Assembly (NCBI RefSeq): GCF_003385515.1
Contig: NZ_QNVT01000019.1
Location: forward strand, 1 to 64,000
DNA: 64,000 nucleotides
Reading direction: 5' to 3'
From: Chryseobacterium pennae
Lineage (GTDB): Bacteria > Bacteroidota > Bacteroidia > Flavobacteriales > Weeksellaceae
Shown: piece after piece, positions 17,535 through 26,828 of the stretch
How positions within the stretch are numbered: position 1 is the first letter of the stretch
Layout: the number at the start of each line of letters is the position of its first letter
Notes under the pieces: generated by a model
Told to the model about the DNA's origin: nothing
Database searches by the model: none
Seen by the model: the letters and a program-made list of their open reading frames with translations, nothing else
Made by a program: the position numbers and the translations under genes

Positions 17535-18665
17535 ATGAAATTTATTATTTCAAGTGGTGAACTGCAGAAGGCGTTGCAAACTGTAAGTGGCGTAATATCA
17601 AGCTCTCAATCGAGACCGATTTTAGAAAACTATCTTTTTGAATTAGACGGAAATAATGTTACCATTACAGCATCTGACGGCGAGACAACTCTTGTAACTT
17701 CTCTGGAAGTAAAGTCTGATGATTCAGGTAAATTTGCTGTTCCTGCTAAAATTTTTCAGGATTTTATCAAGACATATGGAGAACAGCCTTTAACATTTGT
17801 TGTAAAGGACAATGCGGAAGGAACTGGAAGCCAGCTTGAGATTTTAGATGAAAAAGATAATTTCGCAGTAGCATTAGATAATGCCGATGACTATCCCGAA
17901 TTGCCAGAATTCGACGCTTCTCAAAGTGTTGTAATGCCGGCTGGAGTTTTGTCCGAAGCTTTAACCAATACATTATTTGCCACCAGTAACGATTCACTTC
18001 GTCCGGTAATGACAGGAGTATTATTCCAGTTTACAGAAAACGAAACCAATTTCGTTTCTACAGACTCTCACAGACTTGTTGTTTACAAAAGGTCAGACCT
18101 GATGAATGCTGAGCCAATGGAGTTTATCATGCCTAAAAAACCATTGAATATTTTCAAAAATATTCTGGCAAGTTCTAATGAAGACGTAAAAATCGACTTC
18201 AATGAGAACATGGCTAAATTTACCTTTGATAAACATATCTGGATCTGTAGACTGATCGATGGTAAATATCCAAACTATACAGCGGTAATCCCTAAAGAAA
18301 ACCCGAATGTGCTGACAATTAACAGAAACCTTTTATTGGGAGCAATCAAGAGAGCGTCTATCATGTCTAATAAATCTACCAACCAGGTAAGATTCAAACT
18401 TTCAGGAAATATTCTTCACCTTCATGCAGAAGATACTGAATATGCAAATAAAGCAGACATGCAGATTCCTTGTGATTATAATGGAGAAGATATCAATATC
18501 GGATTCAGCTCTAAGTTCTTAACGGAAATGTTGACGATATTAGGTTCTGACGATATTACAATGAAAATGTCTCAGCCTAACAGACCAGGAATCATTGAAC
18601 CACTTGATGGTCTTGAAGAAAACGAAAATATCTTAATGTTATCAATGCCGGTAATAGGATTGTAA
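17535..18665 (+). CDS. dnaN: DNA polymerase III beta sliding clamp
   Basis: At 376 residues it has the normal length, with three repeated clamp domains. Recognisable segments are MKFIISSGELQKALQTVSGV at the start, RPILENYLFE, FVSTDSHRLVVYKR and LLGAIKRASIMSNKSTNQV; the C-terminus ends in MLSMPVIGL, as expected (the family usually ends M-P-M/V-R/I-L). The ring tethers polymerase to DNA. It is not next to dnaA or recF here, as is common in Bacteroidota. Confidence 0.97.
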   Translation: MKFIISSGELQKALQTVSGVISSSQSRPILENYLFELDGNNVTITASDGETTLVTSLEVKSDDSGKFAVPAKIFQDFIKTYGEQPLTFVVKDNAEGTGSQLEILDEKDNFAVALDNADDYPELPEFDASQSVVMPAGVLSEALTNTLFATSNDSLRPVMTGVLFQFTENETNFVSTDSHRLVVYKRSDLMNAEPMEFIMPKKPLNIFKNILASSNEDVKIDFNENMAKFTFDKHIWICRLIDGKYPNYTAVIPKENPNVLTINRNLLLGAIKRASIMSNKSTNQVRFKLSGNILHLHAEDTEYANKADMQIPCDYNGEDINIGFSSKFLTEMLTILGSDDITMKMSQPNRPGIIEPLDGLEENENILMLSMPVIGL

Positions 18666-18683
18666 GATTAAAATAACAAATAC

Positions 18684-18712
18684 AAAAAGCTGGAGTAATC
18701 CAGCTTTTTTTG
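18684..18712 (+). terminator. Terminator of dnaN
   Basis: AAAAAGCTGG, a 6-nt loop and CCAGCTTTTT with further Ts. Confidence 0.88.
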
Positions 18713-18801
18713 TTTGTTATAGTCAAAATATTGAACCGTTAAGAAATATGAAGATTTTAAGAAAAGTTAAGCTACATCAAAGACGGATTCAGGATGCTGC
18801 T

Positions 18802-18888
18802 AGCTAAGTGAAACGCCTTTGCGCCCTTAAATTATACATTATCATTATAAAACCATTGCGTTCCTTGCGTTAAAAATCAAGTAATATA
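18802..18888. repeat. Intergenic direct repeat, copy A
   Basis: About 90 bp starting AGCTAAGTGAA and containing TTGCG and TAAAACCATTGCG. It matches copy B at 19021-19112 imperfectly. The pair fills most of the 485-bp gap between dnaN and the AraC gene. No gene is seen in that gap. Confidence 0.6.
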
Positions 18889-19020
18889 GATTGTTTAAAG
18901 GCTAAGTTCGCAAAAAAGGATTATAATAAGGCTGTATATTTTTGTTCGCAAGAGCATTTCATTCAGCAGAGATGATGCATGATAGGTTAAATGAATGTTT
19001 AGAATCAGTAGATTAGCCTT

Positions 19021-19112
19021 AGCTGAGTGAAGTGCCATTGCGATCTTAAAAAATAATACGGTGTAATTATAAAATCCTTGCGTACGCCGCGCTAAAAGAA
19101 TATATATAAGTA
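19021..19112. repeat. Intergenic direct repeat, copy B
   Basis: Starts AGCTGAGTGAA and continues with CATTGCG and TAAAATCCTTGCG, parallel to copy A. It ends about 40 bp before the AraC start and so occupies the likely promoter region. Confidence 0.6.
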
Positions 19113-19151
19113 AAATTATAACGTTCTTTGTAATGCAGAACAACGCTCATC

Positions 19152-19982
19152 ATGGAAATTAAAATACAGTCTTACCGAATTTCAGATTTTCCTTCCCATT
19201 TTACCACTGAAAACTACAGTGTTGTTTTATGGAAGGGTTCCGGTGTTTTTTCTGTAAATGATATCAATTATCTTTACAAAGAATATAATATCTTATTTCT
19301 TTCACCCTATCAAAAGTTGAAACTGGTTTCAGAGACGGATGAGAATATTGATGTTCTTCTATTTCATGGAGATTTTTATTGCATAGAGTATCATAAAGAA
19401 GAAGTAGCCTGCAACGGACTACTTTTCAATAATATTTATCTGAATCCCGGCATAGAACTCTCAAAAGAAAACTATGAATACATTCTTGAGCTTTTTAATC
19501 ATATAAAAAAGGAAGAAACAGAAAATCATCAGTTTTCACAATCTATTATTAAAACATATATCCAGCTGATTTTTGCCATTTGCAGTAAGCAAAAAAGCGG
19601 AATTGAAAACAGTTCAGTAATCAAGGAGAAACTACCCAACAAATACGCTGTAGAATTTCAGAAACTACTGGAAGGGAATTTTAAAAATGAAAAAGAGCTT
19701 TCATTTTATAGCGATCAACTCAATATTACCAACAATACCTTAAGTAAAGTGGTCAAAAAAGAGTTTTCCAAAACACCTACTCAGCTGATTAATGAGAGAA
19801 TTATTCTGGAATCCAAAAAGCTTCTTCATTTGACATACCGTTCCATAAAAGAGATTGCTTCAGAGCTGGGATTTGATGATGAATTCTACTTCAGCAGGTA
19901 TTTCAAAAAAGCTGTGGGCTGTTCTCCCAAACAATATCGGGAAAAAGTAGGCATTTCTGTGGTGGCAAAAATGTCCATATAA
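19152..19982 (+). CDS. AraC-family transcriptional regulator
   Basis: The 276-residue protein has an N-terminal cupin-like sensor part and a C-terminal double helix-turn-helix: LNITNNTLSKVVKKEF, then RSIKEIASELGFDDEFYFSR and YFKKAVGCSPKQYR, the AraC signature. The DUF417 membrane-protein gene starts 64 bp downstream with its own promoter and is the obvious candidate target. The ligand is unknown. Confidence 0.92.
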   Translation: MEIKIQSYRISDFPSHFTTENYSVVLWKGSGVFSVNDINYLYKEYNILFLSPYQKLKLVSETDENIDVLLFHGDFYCIEYHKEEVACNGLLFNNIYLNPGIELSKENYEYILELFNHIKKEETENHQFSQSIIKTYIQLIFAICSKQKSGIENSSVIKEKLPNKYAVEFQKLLEGNFKNEKELSFYSDQLNITNNTLSKVVKKEFSKTPTQLINERIILESKKLLHLTYRSIKEIASELGFDDEFYFSRYFKKAVGCSPKQYREKVGISVVAKMSI

Positions 19983-20000
19983 TGTCCTGAAATGTCTATG

Positions 20001-20029
20001 TTTGGGCTGTAAGCATGTGAATATCTTTG
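20001..20029 (+). promoter_or_regulatory. Promoter of the DUF417 gene
   Basis: TTTG at 20001-20004, 17 bp, then TATCTTTG at 20022-20029: both halves of the Bacteroidota promoter. It places the transcript start near 20036, so the protein must begin at ATG 20047 and not at the upstream in-frame ATG 20002. Confidence 0.7.
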
Positions 20030-20046
20030 TTAAAAAAGTAAATCTT

Positions 20047-20658
20047 ATGCAAAACAGTAGCTTATACAGCCGTTTATTAAAGTTAGATGATTATTTCTTC
20101 AATTTTCTGAGAATATCAATATGTATTGTCATGGTCTGGATTGGCGGGCTTAAAGCATTTCAATATGAAGCTGATGGAATTGTTCCCTTTGTTGCCAATA
20201 GTCCGCTGATGAGTTTTTTCTATAAAAATGCAGGAAACAAAGTCCTGAATAAGGATCAAAAGCTTGTTTCTGAATACACGATATATAAGAATCCGGAAGG
20301 AAAAGTTGTACAGAAGAATATCAACTGGCACACACAGAATGGGACCTATACCTTTTCCTATGGGCTGGGAACGATGATTGTGATCATAGGAATTGTAGTG
20401 TTTCTGGGAATTTGGTTTCCTAAAATAGGTGCTGTAGGAGCGGCTTTGACCTTTTTTATGTCTCTGGTTACCTTATCTTTTCTCTTGACCACTCCAGAAG
20501 TGTATGTCCCTGATCTTGGTGGAGATGGCCCGACGATTCAATATGGATTTCCATATCTTTCAGGAGCAGGACGTCTTGTTTTGAAAGATATTATTATGAT
20601 GGCAGGTGGATTGGTTTTATTTTCAGATAGTGTAAAGAAATTGGTAAAGCCATTCTAG
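20047..20658 (+). CDS. DUF417 (YkgB-like) membrane protein
   Basis: From ATG 20047 (MQNSSLYSRLLKL) the protein has 203 residues and about four membrane segments. It contains the family features WIGGLKAFQYEADGIVPFVA near the start, SPLMSF, and GAGRLVLKDIIMMAGGLVL at the end. YkgB/RclC-type proteins are linked to reactive chlorine or redox stress in E. coli, where an AraC regulator (RclR) controls them; the AraC gene just upstream here gives a similar arrangement, but the parallel is inference. The upstream start would place 15 odd codons across the promoter. Confidence 0.82.
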   Translation: MQNSSLYSRLLKLDDYFFNFLRISICIVMVWIGGLKAFQYEADGIVPFVANSPLMSFFYKNAGNKVLNKDQKLVSEYTIYKNPEGKVVQKNINWHTQNGTYTFSYGLGTMIVIIGIVVFLGIWFPKIGAVGAALTFFMSLVTLSFLLTTPEVYVPDLGGDGPTIQYGFPYLSGAGRLVLKDIIMMAGGLVLFSDSVKKLVKPF

Positions 20659-20916
20659 CCAATTTTTAATGGCTTACCAAAAATTAGATTGAAAGTACAG
20701 CACAGAGTGATCTGCTCAGCCTTCCCGGAAGAAATCTATTAAAATTATTTCTCTTAAAGTTGGTTCTAAATTTCTGTATTTCTCAAAAAAACACGACATT
20801 TGTACCGCGAAAAACCGACTCGATAATTGAGCGGAATTTCAAAAAAAGTTTCAAAAATAGTGCAGATGGAACCTGATGTTTCGTTTGACGAATTAAACAA
20901 GTAGATAGATAAGCAA

Positions 20917-23319
20917 ATGAAAATATCAAACAACTGGCTGAAGGACTTTGTAAAAACGGAATTAAAAACTGAAAGAATCGGTGAGTTCCTTACAGATATA
21001 GGTCTTGAGGTTGAAGGGATAGATAAATTTGAAAGTGTGAAAGGCAGCCTGGAAGGAATTGTTGTAGGTAAAGTTTTAACTTGCGAGAAACATCCTAATG
21101 CCGACAAACTGAAGAAGACAACAGTAGACGTAGGAAACGGAAAAATATTGAATATCGTTTGCGGAGCTCCTAATGTAGAGGCAGGACAAACTGTTCCTGT
21201 AGCCGTTGTCGGAACCAAAATCTATGATAAGACCGGAAACTTTTTTGAAATTAAAGAAGCAAAAATCAGAGGCGAAGTTTCTCAGGGAATGATCTGTGCT
21301 GAAGATGAGCTTGGTTTAAGCGAAGATCACGGGGGAATCATGGTTTTAGATGAAACCAAGTATGAAGTAGGAAAAAACTTTGCAGACTATTTTGAATTGA
21401 CCAATGATGAGGTTCTTGAAATTGGTTTGACACCAAACAGAACAGATGCAATGTCTCACTATGGTGTGGCAAGAGATCTGCATGCATTTCTTTCTACCAA
21501 TCAGCAAAAGTCGCAATTTAATAAATTGGCTTCCGAAGTTTTAAATAATGAAGGAACTCACGATTTCAAACTGGAAATTGAAGATGCAGAGCTTTGTCCA
21601 AGATATATTGGCGCTGTAATTGAGAATGTAAAAGTTACAGAATCTCCAAGTTGGTTAAAAGACAGATTGAAAGCAATCGGCTTAAGCCCGATTAATAATG
21701 TTGTAGATGTTACAAATTATATTCTTCACGGATACGGGCAGCCGCTTCACGCATTTGATGCTGATAAAATAGCAGACAAAAAAGTGAAAGTGGGTGTGGT
21801 AAAGCCAGGGACAAAATTCACTACACTGGATGGAGTAGAAAGAACACTGAACGGTACTGAGATCATGATTAAAGATGGTCAGGATAGCCCAATGTGTATT
21901 GCCGGAGTTTTTGGTGGTGAAAATTCAGGAGTATCTGAAACTACAAAAACAATATTCCTTGAAAGCGCTTATTTCAATCCGATTGCCGTAAGAAAAGGTG
22001 CGAAACTTCACAGTTTAAATACAGACGCTTCTTTCAGATTCGAAAGAGGAGTAGACCCGAACCTTACAAGAACAGCAATTACTCACGCCATTAAACTGAT
22101 TCAGGAAATTGCAGAAGGAAAACTGGTGGGTGAGCTTTTAGAAGAATATCCTAAGAAAATAGAAGATAACTATGTGATCCTGAGATTCTCTAAAATTGAA
22201 CAGATTTTAGGAACAAAAATTCACAGAGAAAAAGTAAAAGAAATCCTTAAAGCATTGGAAATTCAGGTTTTAAACGAAATTCCTAACGGTTTTGAAATCT
22301 CTGTTCCTGCTTACAGAGCAGATGTAACAAGAGAAATCGACGTTATTGAAGAGATTTTAAGAATCTACGGATACAATAAGATCGATGCTCCACAAAAGAT
22401 TTCATTTACCCCAGTGAAGTTAAGTGCAAATGATCAGGATGAACTGGAAAACAGTTGGGCAAAAACTTTACAAAGCCTTGGTTTCAATGAAGTAATGAAC
22501 AATTCATTGACTTCTGTAAAAGACGAAACTGATGCCGTAAAACTATTGAATCCTTTAAGCGGTGATCTTGCCTTCATGAGAAAATCTCTATTAGAAGGGC
22601 TTCTTCAGAATACTGTTTACAACATCAACAGAAAGAATGAGGATATCAAATTCTTTGAATTAGGAAAGATCTACCACAAAAGAGAGAAGTACGAAGAAAG
22701 AAAACAATTAGCGATTATTGTTTCCGGAAGAGATGTAGCTGAAAACTGGCTGCAGCCTAAATCTGCAGTAAGCTTCTACAACCTTAAGGCTTATGTAAAA
22801 GTTTTATTGGAAAGATTAGCCGTAAGTTATAAAGAAGTAGCTTTATCTGACGAAAGATTCTCTGATGCATTAGCTTATGAAGCAGATGGTAAAATTTTAG
22901 TAAGAATCGGTAAAGTAGCTCCGGCGTTATTGAAGGATTTTGATATCGATCAGGATTGCTTCTATGCTGAAATAGAGCTTGAATTGGCTCAGGAATTACG
23001 TTCTAAAAACGAATTGAAGTTTAAAGACATTCCGAAATTCAACAAGATCAGAAGAGACTTAGCTTTATTGATTGATAAGACTGTTAACTATCAGGAGCTT
23101 TACCAGATAGCGAAGAAAAATAAATCTCCATTCATCAAGAATATTAATTTATTTGATGTGTATGAAGGTAAGAATCTTCCGGAAGGTAAAAAGTCTTATG
23201 CCATGAGCTTCGAGCTGTTAAATGAAGAAAAAACACTGGAAGAAAAAGAAATTACAGAAGTAATGGATTCTTTAATTAAAGCTTTCCAGAAAGAATTCAA
23301 CGCAGAATTAAGATCTTAA
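20917..23319 (+). CDS. pheT: Phenylalanine-tRNA ligase beta subunit
   Basis: The 800-residue chain has the full PheT order: an N-terminal lead (MKISNNWLKDFVKTELKTER), a tRNA-binding OB domain (CEKHPNADKLKKTTVDVG), B3/B4 (PRYIGAVIENVKV, NVVDVTNYILHGYGQPLHAF), B5 with FRFERGVDP nearby, and a C-terminal anticodon-binding FDX-ACB domain (KFNKIRRDLALLIDK). It pairs with PheS, which is not in the window, to charge tRNA-Phe. A terminator hairpin follows. Confidence 0.97.
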   Translation: MKISNNWLKDFVKTELKTERIGEFLTDIGLEVEGIDKFESVKGSLEGIVVGKVLTCEKHPNADKLKKTTVDVGNGKILNIVCGAPNVEAGQTVPVAVVGTKIYDKTGNFFEIKEAKIRGEVSQGMICAEDELGLSEDHGGIMVLDETKYEVGKNFADYFELTNDEVLEIGLTPNRTDAMSHYGVARDLHAFLSTNQQKSQFNKLASEVLNNEGTHDFKLEIEDAELCPRYIGAVIENVKVTESPSWLKDRLKAIGLSPINNVVDVTNYILHGYGQPLHAFDADKIADKKVKVGVVKPGTKFTTLDGVERTLNGTEIMIKDGQDSPMCIAGVFGGENSGVSETTKTIFLESAYFNPIAVRKGAKLHSLNTDASFRFERGVDPNLTRTAITHAIKLIQEIAEGKLVGELLEEYPKKIEDNYVILRFSKIEQILGTKIHREKVKEILKALEIQVLNEIPNGFEISVPAYRADVTREIDVIEEILRIYGYNKIDAPQKISFTPVKLSANDQDELENSWAKTLQSLGFNEVMNNSLTSVKDETDAVKLLNPLSGDLAFMRKSLLEGLLQNTVYNINRKNEDIKFFELGKIYHKREKYEERKQLAIIVSGRDVAENWLQPKSAVSFYNLKAYVKVLLERLAVSYKEVALSDERFSDALAYEADGKILVRIGKVAPALLKDFDIDQDCFYAEIELELAQELRSKNELKFKDIPKFNKIRRDLALLIDKTVNYQELYQIAKKNKSPFIKNINLFDVYEGKNLPEGKKSYAMSFELLNEEKTLEEKEITEVMDSLIKAFQKEFNAELRS

Positions 23320-23344
23320 TTTAAAGATTACAGAAATATTATGA

Positions 23345-23370
23345 AACGGGCTTTTTAAAGTCCGTTTTTT
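23345..23370 (+). terminator. Terminator of pheT
   Basis: AACGGGCTTT, a short loop and AAAGTCCGTT then T6; one internal mismatch. Confidence 0.75.
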
Positions 23371-23409
23371 GTTTTTAAATTATTTCTAGGTAGACTATGA
23401 AATAATATT

Positions 23410-23465
23410 CTATGTGTCCTTTAGTTTGTAAACTTAATTTCTTTTTACAAACTAAGGACACATAG
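23410..23465. repeat. Long perfect-type inverted repeat
   Basis: The left arm (23410-23432, beginning CTATGTGTCC) and the right arm (23444-23465, ending GGACACATAG) are complementary over 22 bp with one bulged T and an 11-nt loop. It has no T tract and is not adjacent to a gene end, since pheT already has its own terminator. It may be a MITE-like remnant or a protein-binding site. Confidence 0.85.
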
Positions 23466-23481
23466 GCTTTATCTGCTGATA

Positions 23482-23605
23482 GATTATTCGCGCATTCATG
23501 ACATTAGAAGAAGCATACAATTTTATCGGAGATAAAATCCTTGCGCCCTAAAAAACAGCAGATTCTCAAAAACATTGCGTCTTAGCGTTTCCAACCTGTA
23601 AGACA
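23482..23605. repeat. GCG-type dispersed repeat, copy 1
   Basis: Contains ATTCGCGCATTCATGAC, then ATACAATTTTATCGGAGATA, AAATCCTTGCGCCCT and CTTAGCGTTTCCAACCT. The same blocks in the same order occur at 39382-39508. No gene is seen between pheT and the META-domain gene. Confidence 0.75.
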
Positions 23606-23778
23606 GTATTTCAATGTTGATATTGCTTAGCTCGCACTGATAGGTTGTGATATTTGTGAAATTAATATCTAAAGAAGAGTCGGTAAGATCAGTAATTTAC
23701 ATTTAAAATAAAGTAAAAATATCAACTGTTAAAGAATAATAAAATTTATCGCAGCCCGTTTAAATAATATAAAATCCG

Positions 23779-23786
23779 TAAATTTG
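23779..23786 (+). promoter_or_regulatory. -7 element of META-domain gene
   Basis: TAAATTTG matches TAnnTTTG, 21 nt before ATG 23808. Confidence 0.6.
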
Positions 23787-23807
23787 GGTTAATTCAAAAA
23801 GTAAAAA

Positions 23808-24218
23808 ATGAAAAATCTTTTTTTAAGTATATGTACAGTAGCAGTATTGGCTTCGTGTGGATCCATGACAAGTCCATCTGCTTCTAAAGTAGGAAAAGCC
23901 CAGCCAGCTCTTGCCAGTACAAAATGGACGTTGGCAGATAATGTAAAAGGCAAAGTCCCGACATTGAACATTGAAGGTGAAAAAATTAATGGAAATGCAG
24001 GTTGTAACAACTATTTCGGAACCGCTACCATAGATCCTTCTACAGGAGGTTTCTCAGCAGGGCAAATGGGATCTACAAAAATGATGTGTAACAATATTGG
24101 AGTAGAGCAGAACTTCATGGATATGATGGGGAAAGCTAACAAATATGTAATTTCCGGAACCACTCTGGAGCTTTATAAAGACAATCTTTTATTATTGAAA
24201 TTCAATAAATCAGAATAA
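23808..24218 (+). CDS. META-domain (HslJ-like) lipoprotein
   Basis: The 136-residue product has a signal sequence ending in the lipobox LASC (residue 17 Cys) and a META/HslJ domain: STKWTLADN, NAGCNNYFGTATI and GSTKMMCNN, the usual W-x-L, GxxGCNxY and TxMMC blocks. Such proteins are envelope lipoproteins with stress links (HslJ, heat and novobiocin) and no known enzyme activity. It has its own promoter and a bidirectional terminator at its end. Confidence 0.88.
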   Translation: MKNLFLSICTVAVLASCGSMTSPSASKVGKAQPALASTKWTLADNVKGKVPTLNIEGEKINGNAGCNNYFGTATIDPSTGGFSAGQMGSTKMMCNNIGVEQNFMDMMGKANKYVISGTTLELYKDNLLLLKFNKSE

Positions 24219-24222
24219 AAAG

Positions 24223-24252
24223 AAAAAGGAACTCAATTTGAGTTCCTTTTTT
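24223..24252. terminator. Bidirectional terminator between convergent genes
   Basis: A-rich arm GGAACTCAA and TTGAGTTCC arm flanked by A5 and T6, so it can serve the META gene and the minus-strand gene at 24268. Confidence 0.85.
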
Positions 24253-24267
24253 ATGATTTGGATGTAA

Positions 24268-24507
24268 TTAATCTTCCTCTTCTTCGTCGTACTTAGCCAA
24301 CTCTTCATCGCACCATTTGAATGCTGCTTCTACCACTTTCGTAGCTTCGTCTGCCATAGTCTCTTCGTCGTCTCCTTCAAGATCGTCTAACCACTCAACT
24401 TCCTCTTCCTCAACGTTTAGGATAAATCTTGGATATTCTGTGTGGACTACGAATAGATCTTCTGGAAATTCCGAATTATCTGCTAATAAAAACTTTGGTA
24501 ATTTCAT
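24268..24507 (-). CDS. Conserved small acidic protein, unknown function
   Basis: The 79-residue product starts MKLPKFLLADNSEFPEDLFV and then becomes very acidic (VEEEEVEWLDDLEGDDEE), ending YDEEEED. No signal peptide or membrane segment is seen. The strongly acidic tail and the conserved-looking first 30 residues suggest a real, soluble, possibly nucleic-acid-mimic or chaperone-like protein, but I do not recognise a family. It is convergent with the META lipoprotein gene. Confidence 0.7.
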   Translation of the reverse strand: MKLPKFLLADNSEFPEDLFVVHTEYPRFILNVEEEEVEWLDDLEGDDEETMADEATKVVEAAFKWCDEELAKYDEEEED

Positions 24508-24552
24508 TTTTTTAATGTTTTAACTTTCTCAAAGATAAATAAAATTATTGAC

Positions 24553-25452
24553 TTAAAATGAGTTCAAAAACATTTTTGAAACTTTTTCAGCTTTTTTACT
24601 TTCAGAATAATCATAGAAGCCTTCTCCTGATTTTACACCCAGTTTTCCAGCTGTGACCATGTTTACAAGCAATGGATTCGGAGCATATTTTGGATTCTTG
24701 AATCCATCATACATTACATTCAGGATAGCAAGACATACATCAAGACCAATGAAGTCTGCCAGTTGAAGCGGTCCCATCGGGTGAGCCATGCCCAGCTTCA
24801 TTACTGTGTCTATTTCCTCTACACCGGCAACACCATTGTAAAGAGTTTCGATAGATTCGTTGATCATTGGCATTAAGATTCTGTTAGCCACAAAACCAGG
24901 ATAGTCGTTTACTTCTACAGGAATCTTTCCTAGTGTTTTACTCATTTCGTAAATAGCAGAGAACGTTTCTTTAGATGTAGAATATCCTTTGATGATTTCT
25001 ACCAGCTTCATAATTGGTACCGGATTCATGAAGTGCATTCCGATCACTTTATCTGCTCTTTTTGTAGCCGCAGCAATTTTTGTAATAGAAATAGAAGACG
25101 TATTGGTTGCAAGGATACAGTCTGTAGGTGCCAATTCATCCATCTGGCCGAAGATCTTTAATTTAAGATCAAGATTTTCAGTAGCCGCTTCTACGATAAG
25201 ATCAGCCGCTCCTACAGCATCATTAAGTGCTGTGAAAGTCGTAATATTACCTAAAGTTTCAGCTTTTTGCTCTTCCGTAAGGTTCCCCTTTGCAATGATT
25301 CTGTCAAGGTTCGTAGTAATGGTTTTCAATCCTCTGTCTAAAGCATCCTGGGATACATCCACAAGATTTACTTTAAATCCACTTTGTGCGAAAGTGTGTG
25401 CAATACCATTTCCCATGGTTCCTGCTCCGATAACTACAATGTTTTTGATCAT
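24553..25452 (-). CDS. 3-hydroxyacyl/3-hydroxybutyryl-CoA dehydrogenase
   Basis: The 299-residue enzyme starts with the NAD-binding motif IGAGTMGNGIAHTFAQSG and has the HCDH signature (HFMNPVPIMKLVEII, then EVNDYPGFVANRILMPMINE). It oxidises (S)-3-hydroxyacyl-CoA to 3-oxoacyl-CoA in fatty-acid or butyrate-type metabolism. The length fits the single-function PaaH/Hbd form, with no enoyl hydratase fused. The stop of an upstream secreted-protein gene lies 7 bp before its start, so the two are probably co-transcribed. Confidence 0.95.
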   Translation of the reverse strand: MIKNIVVIGAGTMGNGIAHTFAQSGFKVNLVDVSQDALDRGLKTITTNLDRIIAKGNLTEEQKAETLGNITTFTALNDAVGAADLIVEAATENLDLKLKIFGQMDELAPTDCILATNTSSISITKIAAATKRADKVIGMHFMNPVPIMKLVEIIKGYSTSKETFSAIYEMSKTLGKIPVEVNDYPGFVANRILMPMINESIETLYNGVAGVEEIDTVMKLGMAHPMGPLQLADFIGLDVCLAILNVMYDGFKNPKYAPNPLLVNMVTAGKLGVKSGEGFYDYSESKKAEKVSKMFLNSF

Positions 25453-25459
25453 TTTTCCT

Positions 25460-25870
25460 TTATTTTTTATAGATAGTTAAATTTCTTGCATTCATAAGAT
25501 CCTCCTGATGAGCGATATCAGTGGAATCAAAACCAACATTTCCGGTGTTTGCCTGTTTTTTATTGTTGTTTTGATTAGAAACAGCAGCAGTAAGCCCCCG
25601 TACAAGGCGTTTTCTCTGATTAACGGTAAGAAAATCGGTTCCTACATATAACTGATATTCACCTTCTCTGCCTACGCCCTTTTCTATAAGGATTTCCAGG
25701 CTTCTTATCTGGTTTTTTCTTTTAAACTCTTTAAGGTAGCTGATGACAGGTTTCTCTGAAGCCGGACCACAGCATACACTTCCATAGCGGATCTTTAAAT
25801 AGTTTTGATTCTTCTGTGACAAGAAGAAAGTGAAGCAAAATAAAGACGCTGCTAATAGTATTTTTTTCAT
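25460..25870 (-). CDS. Secreted protein of unknown function
   Basis: The 136-residue product has a signal peptide (MKKILLAASLFCFTFFLS) and then a basic region with SVCCGPASEKPVISYLKEF and a Q/N-rich stretch near residue 100. I recognise no family. The adjacent Cys pair is notable for a secreted protein. It sits 7 bp upstream of the hydroxyacyl-CoA dehydrogenase gene; the operon looks tight, but a functional link is not obvious. Confidence 0.65.
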   Translation of the reverse strand: MKKILLAASLFCFTFFLSQKNQNYLKIRYGSVCCGPASEKPVISYLKEFKRKNQIRSLEILIEKGVGREGEYQLYVGTDFLTVNQRKRLVRGLTAAVSNQNNNKKQANTGNVGFDSTDIAHQEDLMNARNLTIYKK

Positions 25871-25925
25871 AGTAATGAATTCAGGAATCGATGTGATTCT
25901 CTGCCCTAAAATTAAGCTTAATATT

Positions 25926-26807
25926 TTATTTATTAAAATTATCCCAGACCACTTTTGAAATGTCTGAGATTATTTTGCAGTTTTCGGTTTCAGATTCTTT
26001 GGAATTGCTTACATAGATGGCAATTGCATAGTGTTTACCGCTAGGAAGAGTGATGATTCCCATATCGTTTTCTGCAATAGTAAGTGTATCATCCTTTCTG
26101 CCGGAAGATCCTGTTTTATGAGCTGCTGGTGTTCCTTTTGGCAGCTGTTCAACAATTTTATTGGCTCCGGTTTTGGTTCCCAGCATAATCTGCATCAGAT
26201 AATCCGTAGATTTTTTGGAAAGCAGTTTTCCATCATAGAATTTTTTCAAAAGATTTACAGTAGAACTAGTGGTAGTGTAATTTTCATAGAGAGAATCCCA
26301 GCCGTTAAGAGCCATACCATGTTCACTGTATTTAATCTGAAAATCTTTGATACCCTTAGAATTCATGAATTTCTGAATAGCTTGTGTACCACCTGTAAGG
26401 CCAATCAACAGATCACAGAGATTATTATCACTCAAAGCCACTGTATAGTCAATGATTTCGTTTAAAGTAGCTTCCCTATTTCCTTCAGGATGCTTTACAC
26501 GATAGGGAGACCATGTATTTTCATAGAGGTCAGATTTTTTAATGAAAATCTTTTGATCCAATGAAAGTTTCCCCTGGTCCACGAGATCTAACGCTGCACA
26601 GGCAATATGGAACTTGAAAACACTCATCATAGCAAGTCTTTTGTCTCCGTTTTGGCTGTATTTAAAATTATTTTCAAATCCTAAAACTGAAACTCCTACT
26701 GTAGCTTGCTTGCCCTTTGTAATTGAGTTTATTTTTTGTTCTAATGTAGATTTTTGTGCAGAAACAAATGCGGAAGTTAAAAGGAGAAAGAATGTTATTT
26801 TTTTCAT
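25926..26807 (-). CDS. bla: Class A beta-lactamase, subclass A2 (CGA/CIA-like)
   Basis: The 293-residue exported enzyme has all class A motifs: SVFK at 62-65 (catalytic Ser), SDN at 126-128, a probable general-base Glu162 in SEHGM, and KTG at 231-233. The omega-loop form SEHGMALNG, rather than the TEM-type ExxLN, and the general length fit the A2 group of Bacteroidota enzymes (CepA, PER, CGA, CIA). It should hydrolyse penicillins and at least early cephalosporins in the periplasm, but the spectrum cannot be read from sequence. Which named allele it is closest to needs a comparison. A 10-bp hairpin sits 21 nt upstream of its start. Confidence 0.93.
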   Translation of the reverse strand: MKKITFFLLLTSAFVSAQKSTLEQKINSITKGKQATVGVSVLGFENNFKYSQNGDKRLAMMSVFKFHIACAALDLVDQGKLSLDQKIFIKKSDLYENTWSPYRVKHPEGNREATLNEIIDYTVALSDNNLCDLLIGLTGGTQAIQKFMNSKGIKDFQIKYSEHGMALNGWDSLYENYTTTSSTVNLLKKFYDGKLLSKKSTDYLMQIMLGTKTGANKIVEQLPKGTPAAHKTGSSGRKDDTLTIAENDMGIITLPSGKHYAIAIYVSNSKESETENCKIISDISKVVWDNFNK

Positions 26808-26828
26808 AGGGATTAAGGATAAAAAGAA

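Noticed and set aside
18895..19143. 82-codon minus-strand open frame upstream of the AraC gene
   Set aside because: It lies mostly within the direct-repeat pair, has an odd composition, and no promoter or ribosome site.
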